Source: Ampelocalamus luodianensis (Eukaryota; Streptophyta; Magnoliopsida; Poales; Poaceae). From it: a stretch of DNA of 64,000 bases. The notes under the pieces were generated by a model that saw only the letters and a program-made list of their open reading frames with translations, made no database searches and was not told where the DNA came from. The stretch spans positions 22,940,001-23,004,000 of the forward strand of contig CM070633.1 in assembly GCA_036346255.1 (NCBI GenBank), in the 5' to 3' direction. This document shows positions 33,461 through 44,736 of this stretch, piece by piece (position 1 is the stretch's first letter; the number at the start of each line of letters is the position of its first letter). The translations under genes were made by a program, and so were the position numbers.

Positions 33461-34550
33461 CTAACGAGAGGCATCACAGTAGATATCAAAGCTCTTGTGT
33501 ATGTCAGGGAGAACAAGCACTGGCGCTGAAGTCAAGCGCTTCTTGAGTTCCTGAAAACTCTCGTCACAAGCAGAGAACCACTGAAATTTCTTGTCCTTCT
33601 TGAGCAGCTCAGTCATCGGCTTCACGATCTTGGAGAAGTTCTCAATAAAGCGGCGGTAGTAGCCTGCTAAGCCAAGAAAACTCCGCACATCGGTGACTGA
33701 CTTGGGCTGACCCCAAGATAAAACATCACTGACCTTGCTAGGATCCACAGCTACACCTCCTGCTGAAAGAACATGGCCCAAGAACGCCACTTCCTTCAAC
33801 CAGAACTCGCACTTGCTGAACTTGGCATACAGCTGGTGCTCACGCAGCTTTCTCAATACAATTTGCAGATGCTCAGCATGCTCCTCTTCACTCTTGGAGT
33901 AGACAAGAATGTCATCAATGAAAACCACAACGAACTTATCCAAATACTCCATGAACACCGAGTTCATAAGATTCATGAATAAAGCAAGAGCATTTGTCAA
34001 GCCAAAAGACATGACGGTGTACTCGTAGAGGCCATAACGAGTAATGAACGCCGTCTTTGGAATATCTTCAGCCCTGATTCAGACCTGATGATAACCCAAT
34101 CTCAAATCAATCTTGGAAAAGACACGGGCTCCGGTCAACTGGTCAAAAAGATCATCAATACGAGGCAAAGGATACTTGTTTTTCACCGTCACTTCATTAA
34201 GCGGACGGTAATCAACACACATACGCAGGGTCTTGTCCTTCTTCTTCACAAAAATAACTGGACAACCCCAAGGAGATGAGCTAGGATGGATAAAGCCCTT
34301 TGCTTGAAGCTCACCTAACTGCTACTTCAGCTCCTCCAACTCATTAGGAGGCATTCGGTACGGCGCCTTTGAGATTGGAGCGGTACCGGGCAGCAACTCG
34401 ATAACAAACTCCAAGTCTTGAACTGGAGGCATCCCAGGCAAACCTTCAGGAAAGACATCCACAAAGTCACAGACTGTGGGCACCTCCTGAATTTCCAAGG
34501 CTGGCTTAGCTTCAAGGGCACAAAGATGTGGCCCTTGCAGCTGCGGTGCA
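33461..34550 (-). pseudogene. Reverse transcriptase of the minus-strand gypsy
   Basis: Starts beside the copia insertion (junction at 34551-34555) and reads VPTVCDFVDVFPE...MPP, SPWGCPVIFVKKKD, MCVDYRPLNEVTVKNKYPLPRIDDLF, GLYEYTVMSFGLTNA and the catalytic VVVFIDDILVYSKS box (about 33910), then the thumb and connection (EVAFLGHVLSAGG, FLGLAGYYRRF). In-frame stops lie at 34322-34324 (TAG), 34079-34081 (TGA, from what is normally an Arg codon) and 33461-33463 (TAG). The central 183 residues (34012-33461) are uninterrupted. Confidence 0.88.
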
Positions 34551-34555
34551 ATCCC

Positions 34556-35866
34556 TGTTGGAGATATGCCCTAGAGGCAATCATATTGATGATGATATTT
34601 CATTGTATCCATGATTTAATAAATGTTCCTTGAATATTGCCTTTGTGTTGATTAACAAGTATGTGACTTGTTTGTGAAACTCTTTACTTGTATGGTTATT
34701 CTAAAGTTGTCCCTAGTCGGAGTTCATGTGAGGACACACGTGAATGATGGATTAGCACATGTATCGGTTGATGACCATGTTTCATGTGTCATAGACATGG
34801 AGATGTCAAACCAATAATGTGGACACATGTTTAGAACATGGGGTTGGACCGACCCAACATGAGACATAGTAATTATTCTTATGGTTCTCTCTACACAATG
34901 TGTACGCTTTGTTCTTAGACCTGAGATTGTCGCATGTACTTGAGATGTGAATCGACCTACTTAGGGGCTATCAAACGCTACTCCGTGAATCGGGTAGTTA
35001 TAAAGGTAGCTTTGGGTTTGTCATGAAGCATGCTGCGAGGCATGGTCATCGAGATGGGATTTGCCCTCTCACCGAGAGATATCTGGCCCTCGAGTGATCG
35101 GATCCGTAAATGCATGGCCATGCTACTTAAGGTTAAGAGTTAACCTAGTAAGGGATTCGGATCACAGATCGAGAAAGAGTGGTCAGCTTGGAGCTCGACC
35201 AATATCGTGAGGCAAAGGGATTGGCATGTGCATAACGTTGTGATGGTTCGTCCGATATGATCTTTACGTATGTTTAGGAGTTGGCACGTCTTGCTAGAGG
35301 CCGCTACCAACTATTGACCAAGTATGTGTACTCACATGTCTAAACATATGTGAACCATAGGTCACACACTTAGAAGTTGAAGCCTAATTCGGATTGGATC
35401 CGAATTAGATCTGGCATTGAGTCCTAATGGGCCTCTATTCGTAGAAGCCCATTATAAGGACGCCTATAAAAGGAGGGCAGGGCGCTACCGGTTGAGGTTG
35501 AGTTTTTCGTGACATCCTCAAACCCCGCCGCCACCCTCCCACGCCCTAGTCGCCGCGCGATCTAGTAGTCCGCCGCGCGCCGCCTCCCGCACGTGTGGAT
35601 ACCTTTGAGGCGCCGATCCGTGGCGTTGGGACGAACCGCAAGAAAGGAGCTGTGCGTGGGACGCCGCGACGAGCACGAGGAAGTAGTACGACTACTCTGC
35701 CCCGACGTACTGCATCAACTTGGTACGACTACACTGCCCCGACGCGCTGCATCAACTTCCGCACCTGCGCGTCTAGTGGTAAGACCGTGATCTATAACTG
35801 CAGTGATCTTGGTTTACGGGTAGAATTTTTTTAATTTGCGCTAGTGTAGCCTACCCGTTTCCCTCA
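34556..35866 (+). repeat. 5' LTR of the copia element
   Basis: 1311 bp. A TATA box (TATAAAAGG) lies at 35465-35473, followed by a GC-rich leader. Against the 3' LTR it differs mostly by short indels, e.g. CATGTGTCATAG near 34794 against CACAGGTCATAG near 41437. Its end reads CCCTCA, where the 3' LTR has CCCTACA. Confidence 0.88.
35465..35473 (+). promoter_or_regulatory. TATA box of the copia 5' LTR
   Basis: TATAAAAGG about 400 bp before the LTR end; identical box in the 3' LTR at 42128-42136. Likely the core promoter of the element. Confidence 0.65.
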
Positions 35867-35869
35867 CGA

Positions 35870-35880
35870 TGGTATCGAGC
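35870..35880 (+). other. Primer-binding site of the copia element
   Basis: TGGTATCGAGC, three bases after the 5' LTR; matches the initiator-tRNA-Met site except for one missing A (CAG reads CG). Confidence 0.75.
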
Positions 35881-37298
35881 GGTTCTGTCGCCATGTTATA
35901 GGTTCGTGATTTGCATATGGCGATATGTAAATCGGTATGATCGATGTGATCGATTGTATAGTTCGTAATGGATTGATCCGCTTTAGTGATCATGCCGCTA
36001 AGGTCGTGAAACAACATACCCCTACAGGTCGGATTCGCCATCGGGGTGACAAAGTGACACGTAAAACGATTATGAATGCGAAGATCAATATGATTGATCG
36101 AATCGAACCTAGATTAATAATCGATGTACCGTGATCATGCCGCTAAGGTCGTGAAACAACATACCTACCGGTCGGATTCGCCATCGGGTAGACGGTGACA
36201 CGAAACCGGTTGCGGCATGCGAAGATCGCGATACAAATTGGTCGAATCGGAACAAAGAGTCGATTTGTGGTAAATATGATTTGCCGATCAAAATCCTATG
36301 TAAAATTGCATAGATTGGACTGCTGTTTTTACGAATGTCCGACGCCCGAGATACTGAGTAGGGGCGCCGCCTTCGAACCTGATGGGAGAAACCCCTCACC
36401 CCTATCCGGTAGATTGCGATTCTATGCATAAACTTGTTTTTGCAGGATGTATGTGACCAGTATGGCCTAATGTGTATGTGATGCATGTTTGTAATATTTG
36501 CATGACCTGCGTGTCGTGGTACGCAACAACACTACCGAGCCATTGTGTTGTCAAAGTATTGTATTAACGGCTGCGGCCGACTTGTGATGATTCCTAGTAT
36601 TCATGTATTTTATTACTAGTCATTATGAGTAATAGCTTATAGTAGTACTGAGGACACATCACTTGGAGGGATGGCACACATGAACCATGGAGATGGAGAT
36701 CATCATGGTGGATGATTCTATGGCGATGGAGATCACCATGAGAAAATGGGCCATCGAGTCACAACTGTGAATGCTATTCCTATTGTTTTACTCCTATGCA
36801 TGTTTGAATGGTAGAAGTATAGCGATCCTCACAAAATGTTAAGTTAAACATATGCCCTCCCAATTAAACTTTGCACCATCCCATGTCTTGTAAATTGATG
36901 GTGGGTCTATAAAATTAGGGCACCATCAACTTTCCTTGACTAGATGGGTTTTGTATCTGATACTTACATGCATAAGGATTGGTGAACTTAACAAGGTTAT
37001 CATAAAGGTTATGGGCCTTGGGGCATAAAGGTTGGGCGCGGGCATAGAGATGTCACCCAACAACAAGAGTCATATAGAGATATGATTAGCAAGGTGTTGC
37101 TTATCGAATTACCTTGTCTCCTAGCGGTGATGCAAAAGCTCACTAGTAGACTCGTTAATCATGCGGATCTTGAATCGCTAAGAATCAACAGAGGGATGTT
37201 GATTTTAGTGGGAGTACATTCTATTAAATTTGTTTAATACAATTTACTCTATCATGGTTTTATTTGTCTTAGTATTTTGCATTTCCTATTGTAGATCA
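35881..37298 (+). other. Copia leader with a tandem duplication
   Basis: Untranslated leader of about 1.4 kb. A ~143-bp unit beginning TGATCATGCCGCTAAGGTCG is repeated at about 35988 and 36131, the two copies diverged by short indels. The rest shows nothing recognisable apart from AT-rich sequence up to the gag start at 37299. Confidence 0.6.
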
Positions 37299-38145
37299 AT
37301 GGCATCTAGCAACCACGCACACCCTTTGCTTTATGATCGATTCTTGAGAAAGAGAAATTAAATGGAACAAACTATTCGGATGGGTCGAATCTGAGAATTG
37401 TTCTCGTGGCGTATAAAAGGAAAACGCTCGACACCCCAATCCCGTAAGAACTCGCTAACAATGCGTCTGCTGTCGTTGTTAAAAATGCCTACAAGAAAGC
37501 ATGTGATGACTCTCTTGAGATTAGCCGTCTTATGCTTGCATGCATGGAACCCGACCTTCAAAAGCGGTTTGAGGATCAGAAGCGTATGATATGATCATAG
37601 CGCTTAAGGACATGTTCCGCATACGAGTCGGACTGAACGGTTCAATGTCTCTAAGGCTTTTCTCGAATGCAAGTTAATGTAAAGTGCACCCGTAGGCCCA
37701 CATGTGATCAAAATGGTTGGTTACAAATCGGACTTTGGATAAACTTGGTTTTCCAATTGGCCAAGAGTTGGCAATCGATTTCATTTTAGCGTCTCTTCCA
37801 CCTAGCTATGGGCATTTCATTTGAACTACCATATGCATGGGCGGATAAGGGCCTTAATGAGCTTTGTGGGATGCTCAAAACAAAGAGAGTGACATTAAGA
37901 AGTGTGCGGGGCCTAGCCATGTGATGGTATGCGAGAACAAGTCTAGCTTCAAGAAAAAGGGTAAGAAGGCATGGCCAAAGAATAAGGGCAAGGTTAAGGA
38001 TATGATCTCAAGCCAACGCCTAAGCCTAATCTTTCGACTCGAGTCGAGACAAGATGCTTCTATTGTAAAGAAAGCGCCACTTTGGAAGAGAAACTGCAAG
38101 AAGTACATGGATTCCGATGAATGCAAGAAGAAGGTGAAGTAAGAC
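37299..38145 (+). pseudogene. gag: Copia gag
   Basis: ATG at 37299 begins MASSNHAHPLLYDRF, then a stop after about 21 codons and repeated frame changes. Recognisable capsid-type pieces follow (ARKHVMTLLRLA-like frame at 37498; a segment near 37730-37850 on shifting frames), then a Lys-rich region (FKKKGKKAWPKNKGK) and a decayed CCHC zinc knuckle around 38050-38110, where C-F-Y-C-K appears but the His and last Cys are out of frame. It would encode the particle protein; this copy is dead. Confidence 0.7.
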
Positions 38146-39400
38146 TTCCACCCATGGTACACTTGTCATAAATGTTTTAGACATTTTCTCGCAGATTCTC
38201 CTATTAACTCTTGGGTATTTGATACCGGATCGCTTGCTCACATTTGCAACTCGATCTGAGGGCTAATAAGAAGTAGAGGAGTCGCAAGAGGTGAAGTTGA
38301 TTTTAGCGTCGGGAATAAAGCAAGGGTTGCTGCGTTGACCGTCGGCACCATGCAACTTCAGCTTCCTTCAAGATTTATTATGGAATTGAATAATTGTTAT
38401 TATGTTCCTAGTATGAGTCGAAACATTTTATCCCCTCATGTTTGATGAGAGATGGTTATTCATTTGCAAGTAAAGACAATGGTTGTTTGATCTCTAAAAA
38501 TGGAATGTTTATGGCTTTTTGCCCATTGTGAATGGGTTATTTATTTTAAATCTTGATGATGCGCCTATCTTTAACATAAATGCTAAAAGACTTCGACCTA
38601 ATGATTTGAATCCCACCTATGTTTGGCATTGTCGTTTGGGTCACATAGTGAAAAGCGCATGAAGAAGCTCCATGTCGATGGTCTTCTAACTTCGTTTGAT
38701 TTTGAATCATACGAGACATGTGAAGCTTGTTTGCTTGGTAAGATGACCAAATCACCTTTCAAAGGTTCTTTTGAGAGGCGCGACTTGTTGGAAATCATAC
38801 ATACCGATGTATGTGGACCAATGAGCACGATCGCTAGAGGTGGATTTCATTACTTCATAACTTTCATCGATGATTTTAGTAGATATGGCTATGTCTACTT
38901 AATGAAGCATAAGTCCAAACATTTGAAAAGTTCAAAGAGTTCCGAATGAGGTTGAAAATCAACGTGCCAAGAAAATCAAGGCTCGCGATCCGATCGTGGT
39001 GGCGAGTATTTGAGTCATGAATTTAGCAATCATCCAAGAGTTGCGGAATTGTTCCACACTAACACCGCCGGAATGCCTCAAAGAAACGGGTATCCGAGCG
39101 CGATCGGACCTTGTTGGACATGGTTCGATCGATGATGAGCCGATCAGATTTACCATTATCCTTTGGGGTTACGCTCTAGAAACGGCAGCTTTCGCACTTA
39201 ATAGGGTACCGTCTAAATCCGTAGTTAAGACACCATATGAGATATGGACTGAGAAGAGTCACAGTTTGTCTTTTCTAAAGATTTGGGGATGTGAGGCGTT
39301 TGTCAAGCGACTACAGCGGACAAGCTCACACCCAAGTCGGATAAATGCATTTTCGTGGGATATCCAAGGAAACCTTTGATATTACTTCTACAACCGACTA
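38146..39400 (+). pseudogene. Copia protease and integrase
   Basis: The protease active site reads NSWVFDTGSLAHICNS near 38205-38255 (D-T-G intact), followed by a stop. The GAG-pre-integrase and zinc domain appear near 38605-38760 (YVWHCRLGH, then CEACLLGKMTKSPF). The integrase core has HTDVCGPM (first Asp, about 38800) and FITFIDDFSRYGYVYL (38860). A frameshift near 38945 garbles the middle of the core; its end is recognisable again at 39170-39290 (ALETAAFALNRVPSKSV, KTPYEIW, LKIWGCEAFV). Integrase preceding RT is the copia arrangement. Confidence 0.82.
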
Positions 39401-40620
39401 GAGGGCAAAGTGTTTGTCGTCAAGTGGTGTTTTCTAGAGAAAGAGTTTCTCAACAGGAGACAAGTGGAAGAACGGTGCAGCTTGAAGAAGTTCAAGATGA
39501 ACCAATCGGGGAAGACTCGACGAATGATGCCCATGTGGCAGAACAAGTTGAGGAACCCATGGCAAAGGAAGCACCACCACCACGAAGGTCTGAAAGGCTC
39601 CGCAATGCGCGAGATATATTATTGTTAGACAATGATGAGCCTACGACCTATGCGGAAGCAATGATGGACCCGCACTCGTAAATGGCATAGTGCCATGAGA
39701 TCCGAGATAGCATCCATGGGAGACAATCAAGTTTGGAATTTGGTTGACCCTTTGATGGTGTTAAAACCATAGAGTGCAAATGGATCTACAAAGGAAGATT
39801 GATATGGATGGAAATGTTCATATCCATAAAGCTCGACTTGTCGCAAAGGTTTCGGCAAGTTCAAGGAGTTGACTACGATGAGACTTTCTCACCGTAGCGA
39901 TGCTTAAATCAATACGGATCATTCTAGCTATTGCTGCATATTTCGACTATGAGATATGGCGGATGGATGTCAAAACGGCTTTCCTTAATGGAAATTTAAC
40001 CGAGGACGTGTATATGATACTGACCGAGGGTTTTGTCGATCCAAACAATGCTAGAAAAGTATGCAAACTTCAAAAATCCATTTATGGATTGAAGCAAGCA
40101 TCTCGGAGTTGGAACATTCGTTTTGATGAAGTGGTCAAAGGTTTGACTTCATCAAAACGAAGAAGAATCTTGTGTTTACAAGAAGACAAGTGGGAGCTCA
40201 CTCGTATTTCTAATCTTATATGTAGATGACATATTACGATTGGAAATGATATTCCTATGCTCGAGTCCGTTAAGACCTCACCAAAAATAGTTTCTCAATG
40301 AAGGACTTAGGGAAGCGGCATATATTTTGGGTATTAAGATCTATAGAGATAGATCAAAAGGCTAATAGGATTAAGCCGAGTACTTACATTGACAAAGTGT
40401 TGAAACGGTTCAACATGGAGGAGGCAAAGAAAGGGTTCTTGCCCATGTCTCATGGCATAAATCTTGGCAAGACTCGGTGTCCTTCGACAACCGATGAGCG
40501 AGATCGCATGAGTAAGATTCCATATGCTTCGCCATTGGATCTATCATGTATGCTATGATGTGTACTCTTGAGATGTTTCCTATGCTCTAAGTGTTACGAG
40601 CAGATATCAGCCGATCAGTG
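39401..40620 (+). pseudogene. Copia reverse transcriptase
   Basis: A linker (39401-39680, ending in a TYAEAMMDP-like segment) leads to RT: an ECKWIYK block near 39773, DYDETFSP near 39868, the segment IWRMDVKTAFLNGNLTEDVYM near 39955-40015, KSIYGLKQASRSW near 40075, and the catalytic box YVDDIL near 40218-40235, which is out of frame with its surroundings. A frame change near 40140-40190, a stop at 40227 and more breaks to 40560 show extensive decay. The 40298-40558 segment (MKDLGKRHIFWVLRSIEID) is the RT connection region. Confidence 0.82.
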
Positions 40621-40679
40621 AGAGTCATGGACAAAGATTAAAAACATCCTCAAATATTTGAGAAGAACTAAGGATGTGT

Positions 40680-41075
40680 TCCTAGTCTACGGAGGTGAGG
40701 AAGAGCTCGTTGTAAATGGTTACACCGATGCAAGCTTCCAAACCGACAAAGATGATTACAAATCGCAATCGGGTTTTGTGTTCCTTTGAACGGTGGTGCG
40801 GTAAGTTGGAAGAGTTCCAAGCAGAGACTGTTGTCGACTCTACAACGGAGGCCGAGTACATTGCGGCCACAAGCGGCAAAGGAAGGTGTTTGGATAAGGA
40901 AGTTCATAATCGAACTAGGTGTGGTTCCTAGTGCGTGCGATCCTATGGATCTTATCTTTGTGATAACAAGTGGGGCCATTATGCAAGCCAAGGAGCCGAG
41001 GAATCACCAAAAGAACAAACACATATGCGGCGATTTCATCTCATTCGAGAGATCCTTAATCGAGGAGATTTAAAG
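40680..41075 (+). pseudogene. Copia RNase H
   Basis: Near 40716-40880 the frame reads ASFQTDKDDYKSQSGFVF, AVSWKSSKQ and VDSTTEAEYIAA on changing frames, the hallmark blocks of copia RNase H. The tail continues to about 41075. RNase H would remove template RNA during reverse transcription. Broken by a stop at 40789 and at least two frameshifts. Confidence 0.8.
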
Positions 41076-41196
41076 ATATGCAAAATACACACGGATTTGA
41101 ATATTTGAGATCCTTTGACGAAGCTCTCCCACACCTAAGCATGAGGCGCACACAAGAGCTATGGGTATTAGATATCTTCTAGATTGACTCTAGTGC

Positions 41197-41207
41197 AAGT
41201 GGGAGAC
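41197..41207 (+). other. Polypurine tract of the copia element
   Basis: AAGTGGGAGAC directly before the 3' LTR start at 41208, the usual copia form. Confidence 0.75.
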
Positions 41208-42528
41208 TGTTGGAGATATGCCCTAGAGGCAATCATATTGATGATGATATTTCATTGTATCCATGATTTAATAAATGTTCCTTGAATATTGCCTTTGTGT
41301 TGATTAACAAGTATGTGACTTGTTTGTGAAACTCTTTACTTGTATGGTTATTCTAAAGTTGTCCCTAGTCGGAGTTCATGTGAGGACACACGTGAATGAT
41401 GGATTAGCACATGTATCGGTTGATGACCATGTTTCACAGGTCATAGACATGGAGATGTCAAACCAATAATGTGGACACATGTTTAGAACATGGGGTTGGA
41501 CCGACCCAACATGAGACATAGTAATTATTCTTATGGTTCTCTCTACACAATGTGTACGCTTTGTTCTTAGACCTGAGATTGTCGCATGTACTTGAGATGT
41601 GAATCGACCTACTTAGGGGCTATCAAACGCTACTCCGTAACTGGGTAGTTATAAAGGTAGCTTTCGGGTTTGTCATGAAGCATGCTGCGAGGCATGGTCA
41701 GTCGAGATGGGATTTGCCCTCTACCGAGAGATATCTCTGGGCCCTCGAGTGATCGGATCCAGAAATGCATGGCCATGCTACTTAAGGTTAAGAGTTAACC
41801 TAGTAAGGGATTCCGGATCACAGGATCGAGAAAGAGTGGTCAGCTTGGAGCTCGACCGAATATCGTGAGGCAAAGGGATTGGCATGTGCATAACGTTGTG
41901 ATGGTTCGTCCGATATGATCTTTACGTATGTTTAGGAGTTAGCACGTCTTGCTAGAGGCCGCTACCAACTATTGACCAAGTATGTGTACTCGCGTCATGT
42001 CTAAACATATGTGAACCATAGGGTCACACACTTAAGGGGCTGAAGCCTAATTCGGATTGGATCCGAATTAGACTGGGCATTGAGTCCTAATGGGCCTCTA
42101 TTCGTAGAAGCCCATTATAAGGACGTCTATAAAAGGAGGGCAGGGGCGCGCTGGTTGAGGGTTGAGTTTTTCGTGACATCCTCAAACCACGGCGCCACCC
42201 TCCCACGCCCTAGTCGCCGCGCGGATCTAGTAGTCCGCGCGCGTCGCTTCTCCGTGCGTGTGGATACCTTTGGAGGCGCTGCATCTGTGGCGTTGGGACG
42301 AACCGCAAGAAAGGAGCTGTACGTGGGACGCCGCGACGAGCACGAGGAAGTAGTACGACTACTCTGCCCCGACGTACTGCATCAACTTGGTACGACTACA
42401 CCGCCTGACCGCACGCATCAACTTCCGCACCGCGCCTAGTGGTAAGACCGTGATCTATAATCTGCAGTGATCTTGGTTTACGGTAGAATTTTTAATTTGC
42501 GCTAGTGTAGCCTACCCGTTTCCCTACA
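41208..42528 (+). repeat. 3' LTR of the copia element
   Basis: 1321 bp; begins TGTTGGAGATATGCCC, ends CCCTACA. TATAAAAGG at 42128-42136. Followed by the TSD copy ATCCC at 42529-42533. The 119-codon open frame at 42080-42439 is LTR leader sequence that does not stay open in the other LTR. Confidence 0.88.
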
Positions 42529-42533
42529 ATCCC

Positions 42534-42962
42534 AACCTGCTCGCCTGAGAGACTAGTGAGGTAGACCATCTTCCTGGCACAATCGATTTGTCCCAAGTGT
42601 TGGGACAACCAATCCATGCCAAGAATCACATCCAGGCGCGACGAATCGAGTAAGATGAGATTCGCCAAGAATTCCACTCCTTTGATATCAATAGGAACGC
42701 CACAGCATTCCTGACCAGCTCTCATTTCCGCTCCTGGAGAGCAAATAAGCAAAGGAAACTCCAACGGAACAAAGTGAAGGTCACAATCAGCAGCAAATGA
42801 TCTCGAAATAAAAGAATGCGACGCTCCAGAGTCAAATAATACTACAGCAGGATGATAACTGACAAGAAGCGTACCCAACACAACGTCGGGCGCCTCCTGA
42901 GCCTCCTCAGCCGAGATGTGGTTGACTCGACCACCCCCGACACCCTGAGTCTTCTGGATCAC
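42534..42962 (-). pseudogene. Protease segment of the minus-strand gypsy
   Basis: On the minus strand from 42962: GGGRVNHISAEEAQEAPDVV, then the aspartic protease active site LFDSGASHSF (D-S-G intact, near 42830), GVPIDIKGVEFLANLILLD and VILGMDWLSQHLGQIDC, ending next to the copia insertion. The open frame is uninterrupted over its ~140 native residues; its last ~14 residues (to 42492) come from the copia LTR. It would process the polyprotein. This is the best preserved coding piece left of the insertion. Confidence 0.87.
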
Positions 42963-44001
42963 CTTCTGGTCAGGCGGGTGACCATTCCCTTGCCTGCGTC
43001 CTCCATTAGGACGAGGGGCCGCTCCAGTCCTCTTAGGTCAACTGCTAGCATAATGGCCCTTCTGGTTGCAAGAAAAGTAGGTGACATCAGCAGCCGGGTT
43101 GCGGAGAGCAATCTGCTGCTGGGTCGCAGGTGCACGTGGCTGAAACACGGCCTGCGGGGGACGAGTAACTGGCGCCGACGTCCTCGGTGGTGGTGAAGCC
43201 AAAGCACGAGCCCCTGGTGCGGGCCCAACACGGGGACGGGAGAGACTGGCCTGTGCAGACCGGTGGGCCTCCCACTTGCGCTATGGACTCGCCAGCGCCT
43301 TCGCCTTTGTGCTCGGCGACGATGGCCTTGTCCACCAAGGCACGAAATCAACAAAGTCCACAATAGAGAGCTTGTCTGCAGCTCCTCGGATAAGCCCTCC
43401 ATGAACTTCTCCCGCTTGGCCTCATCAGTGGCCACCTCACCCGGAGCATAACGAGCTAAGTGATTAAACTCGTAAAGGTACTCCGACACAGACTTGCGCC
43501 CCTGTTTAAGCGCAAGAAACTCCTTCTTGAGCTTCATCAGGCCATCGGGGATGTGGGCCCAACGGAAAGCAGACCTGAACTCCTCCCACGAGACAACATG
43601 GCCCGCAGGCTGCATGACGAGAAAATTCTCCCACCAAGAGAGTGTTGCACCCTCAAGTTGATGGGATGCAAAGAGTGTCCGCTCCTGCTCCTGGCACTGA
43701 GCGATGTTGAGCTTTCGCTCAACCAGACGCAACCAATCATCTGCGTCAAGGGGATCCCGGATCGGAGAAGGTGGGTGGCTGCGCACGGAGGAACTCCAAA
43801 GCCCACCACGAGCACAGTGGCCACCACCTCCAGATCTGAAGCACCAGAAGGAGTGGAGGTGTTCCTCGCGATAACCTCCAGGATCCGAGTCTAGTCCATG
43901 CGATTCCGCTCGATCTGAGCCAGAACCTCAGCCATGGTCGGAGGAGGGGGAAGCTCCTCATTGGAACCAGCCGGCTGACTGCTATGGGTGGTTCTTGCCA
44001 T
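42963..44001 (-). pseudogene. gag: gag of the minus-strand gypsy
   Basis: Starts at ATG 44001-43999 (MARTTHSSQPAGSNEELPPP), with a TAG codon after about 36 residues. The frame then shifts near 43740-43830. The capsid region is open from about 43746: PLDADDWLRLVERKL, ATLSWWENFL, EFLALKQGRKSVSEYLYEFNHLARY, then another frame change near 43370. A Pro/Ser/Gly-rich linker leads to a zinc knuckle near 43030-43085, in which the first Cys reads Tyr and the last is a stop (YFSCNQKGHYASS then TGA). Structural protein of the particle; this copy cannot be translated whole. Confidence 0.8.
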
Positions 44002-44720
44002 CCTGTTCCACAAAAATAGGTTAGGAACAACTCCAGAACAAGAGACAAAGAAAAACAACTAAACACTCTACAAAGTAAACTCCAACAGCTAGAATTCCAG
44101 CATAAAATTGCAGCAAGAGCACCAAAAATAAAATCCATCTCCTTCGTATGGCTAACTCGTATGGAAGAACGAGTAACCAGTTTTTCAGGAAGACAATTTT
44201 CAGCACATAAATCCGGTTTGCTTCAGCCAACAAAACAGGGTAAAACTACTAACAGAGGGTTAGGTACATAGCTAATTTATATCATTTCTTACCCTGTTTA
44301 TTCCCACAAGTTTTAGTTGAATTTAACCTCTCATTTTCAGCAATATAAACTATCCATAGCTAGCTGTCCAGAAATTATACTTGCTGTCCAGATTTTCTTT
44401 TCAAGCTCTCTGGCCGAAATCTTCATCTTTAGGAGCTCCTAATTCTTACTCCCAACATAGCCAACACTTCAATTTAAAGCTCTCCTGGTTTTCCCCAAAA
44501 CCAACTTAACTGATTAAGTAGCTATCTTTTGAAAGAAGATGAGAGGGAAAACAACTTTTCAAATTCAGTCAAAAATAAGGTGAGATGAGCAAGCTAAGAT
44601 AGATAAGAAGTAAAATCTGAGAACTTACTTAAGATTTTCAGGATAATACTTGATATTTGGAAAGTAAGTTTTCAAAATATACTAGGGACGACCAAGCTAG
44701 GGGTTTCTACGGTCAGTATG

Positions 44721-44732
44721 GCTCTGATACCA
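44721..44732 (-). other. Primer-binding site of the minus-strand gypsy
   Basis: On the minus strand TGGTATCAGAGC, a perfect match to the initiator-tRNA-Met complement, four bases inside the 5' LTR boundary at 44737. The leader between PBS and gag (44002-44720) shows no coding potential. Confidence 0.88.
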
Positions 44733-44736
44733 ACTC

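Larger units (their letters stand above)
34556..42528 (+). mobile_element. Angela/BARE-like Ty1/copia retrotransposon
   Basis: Complete element with LTRs 34556-35866 and 41208-42528 (TGTTGGAGATATGCCC start) and TSD ATCCC at 34551-34555 and 42529-42533, inserted between the protease and RT of the minus-strand gypsy. PBS and PPT are in place. The order gag-protease-integrase-RT-RNase H is diagnostic of copia. The LTR start closely resembles what I remember of Angela/BARE elements of grasses; clade assignment is by recognition only. The coding part is decayed, with many frameshifts and stops, although its LTRs still look about 97% alike. That mismatch suggests either that it moved as an already defective RNA or that the sequence contains errors. 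Confidence 0.9.
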
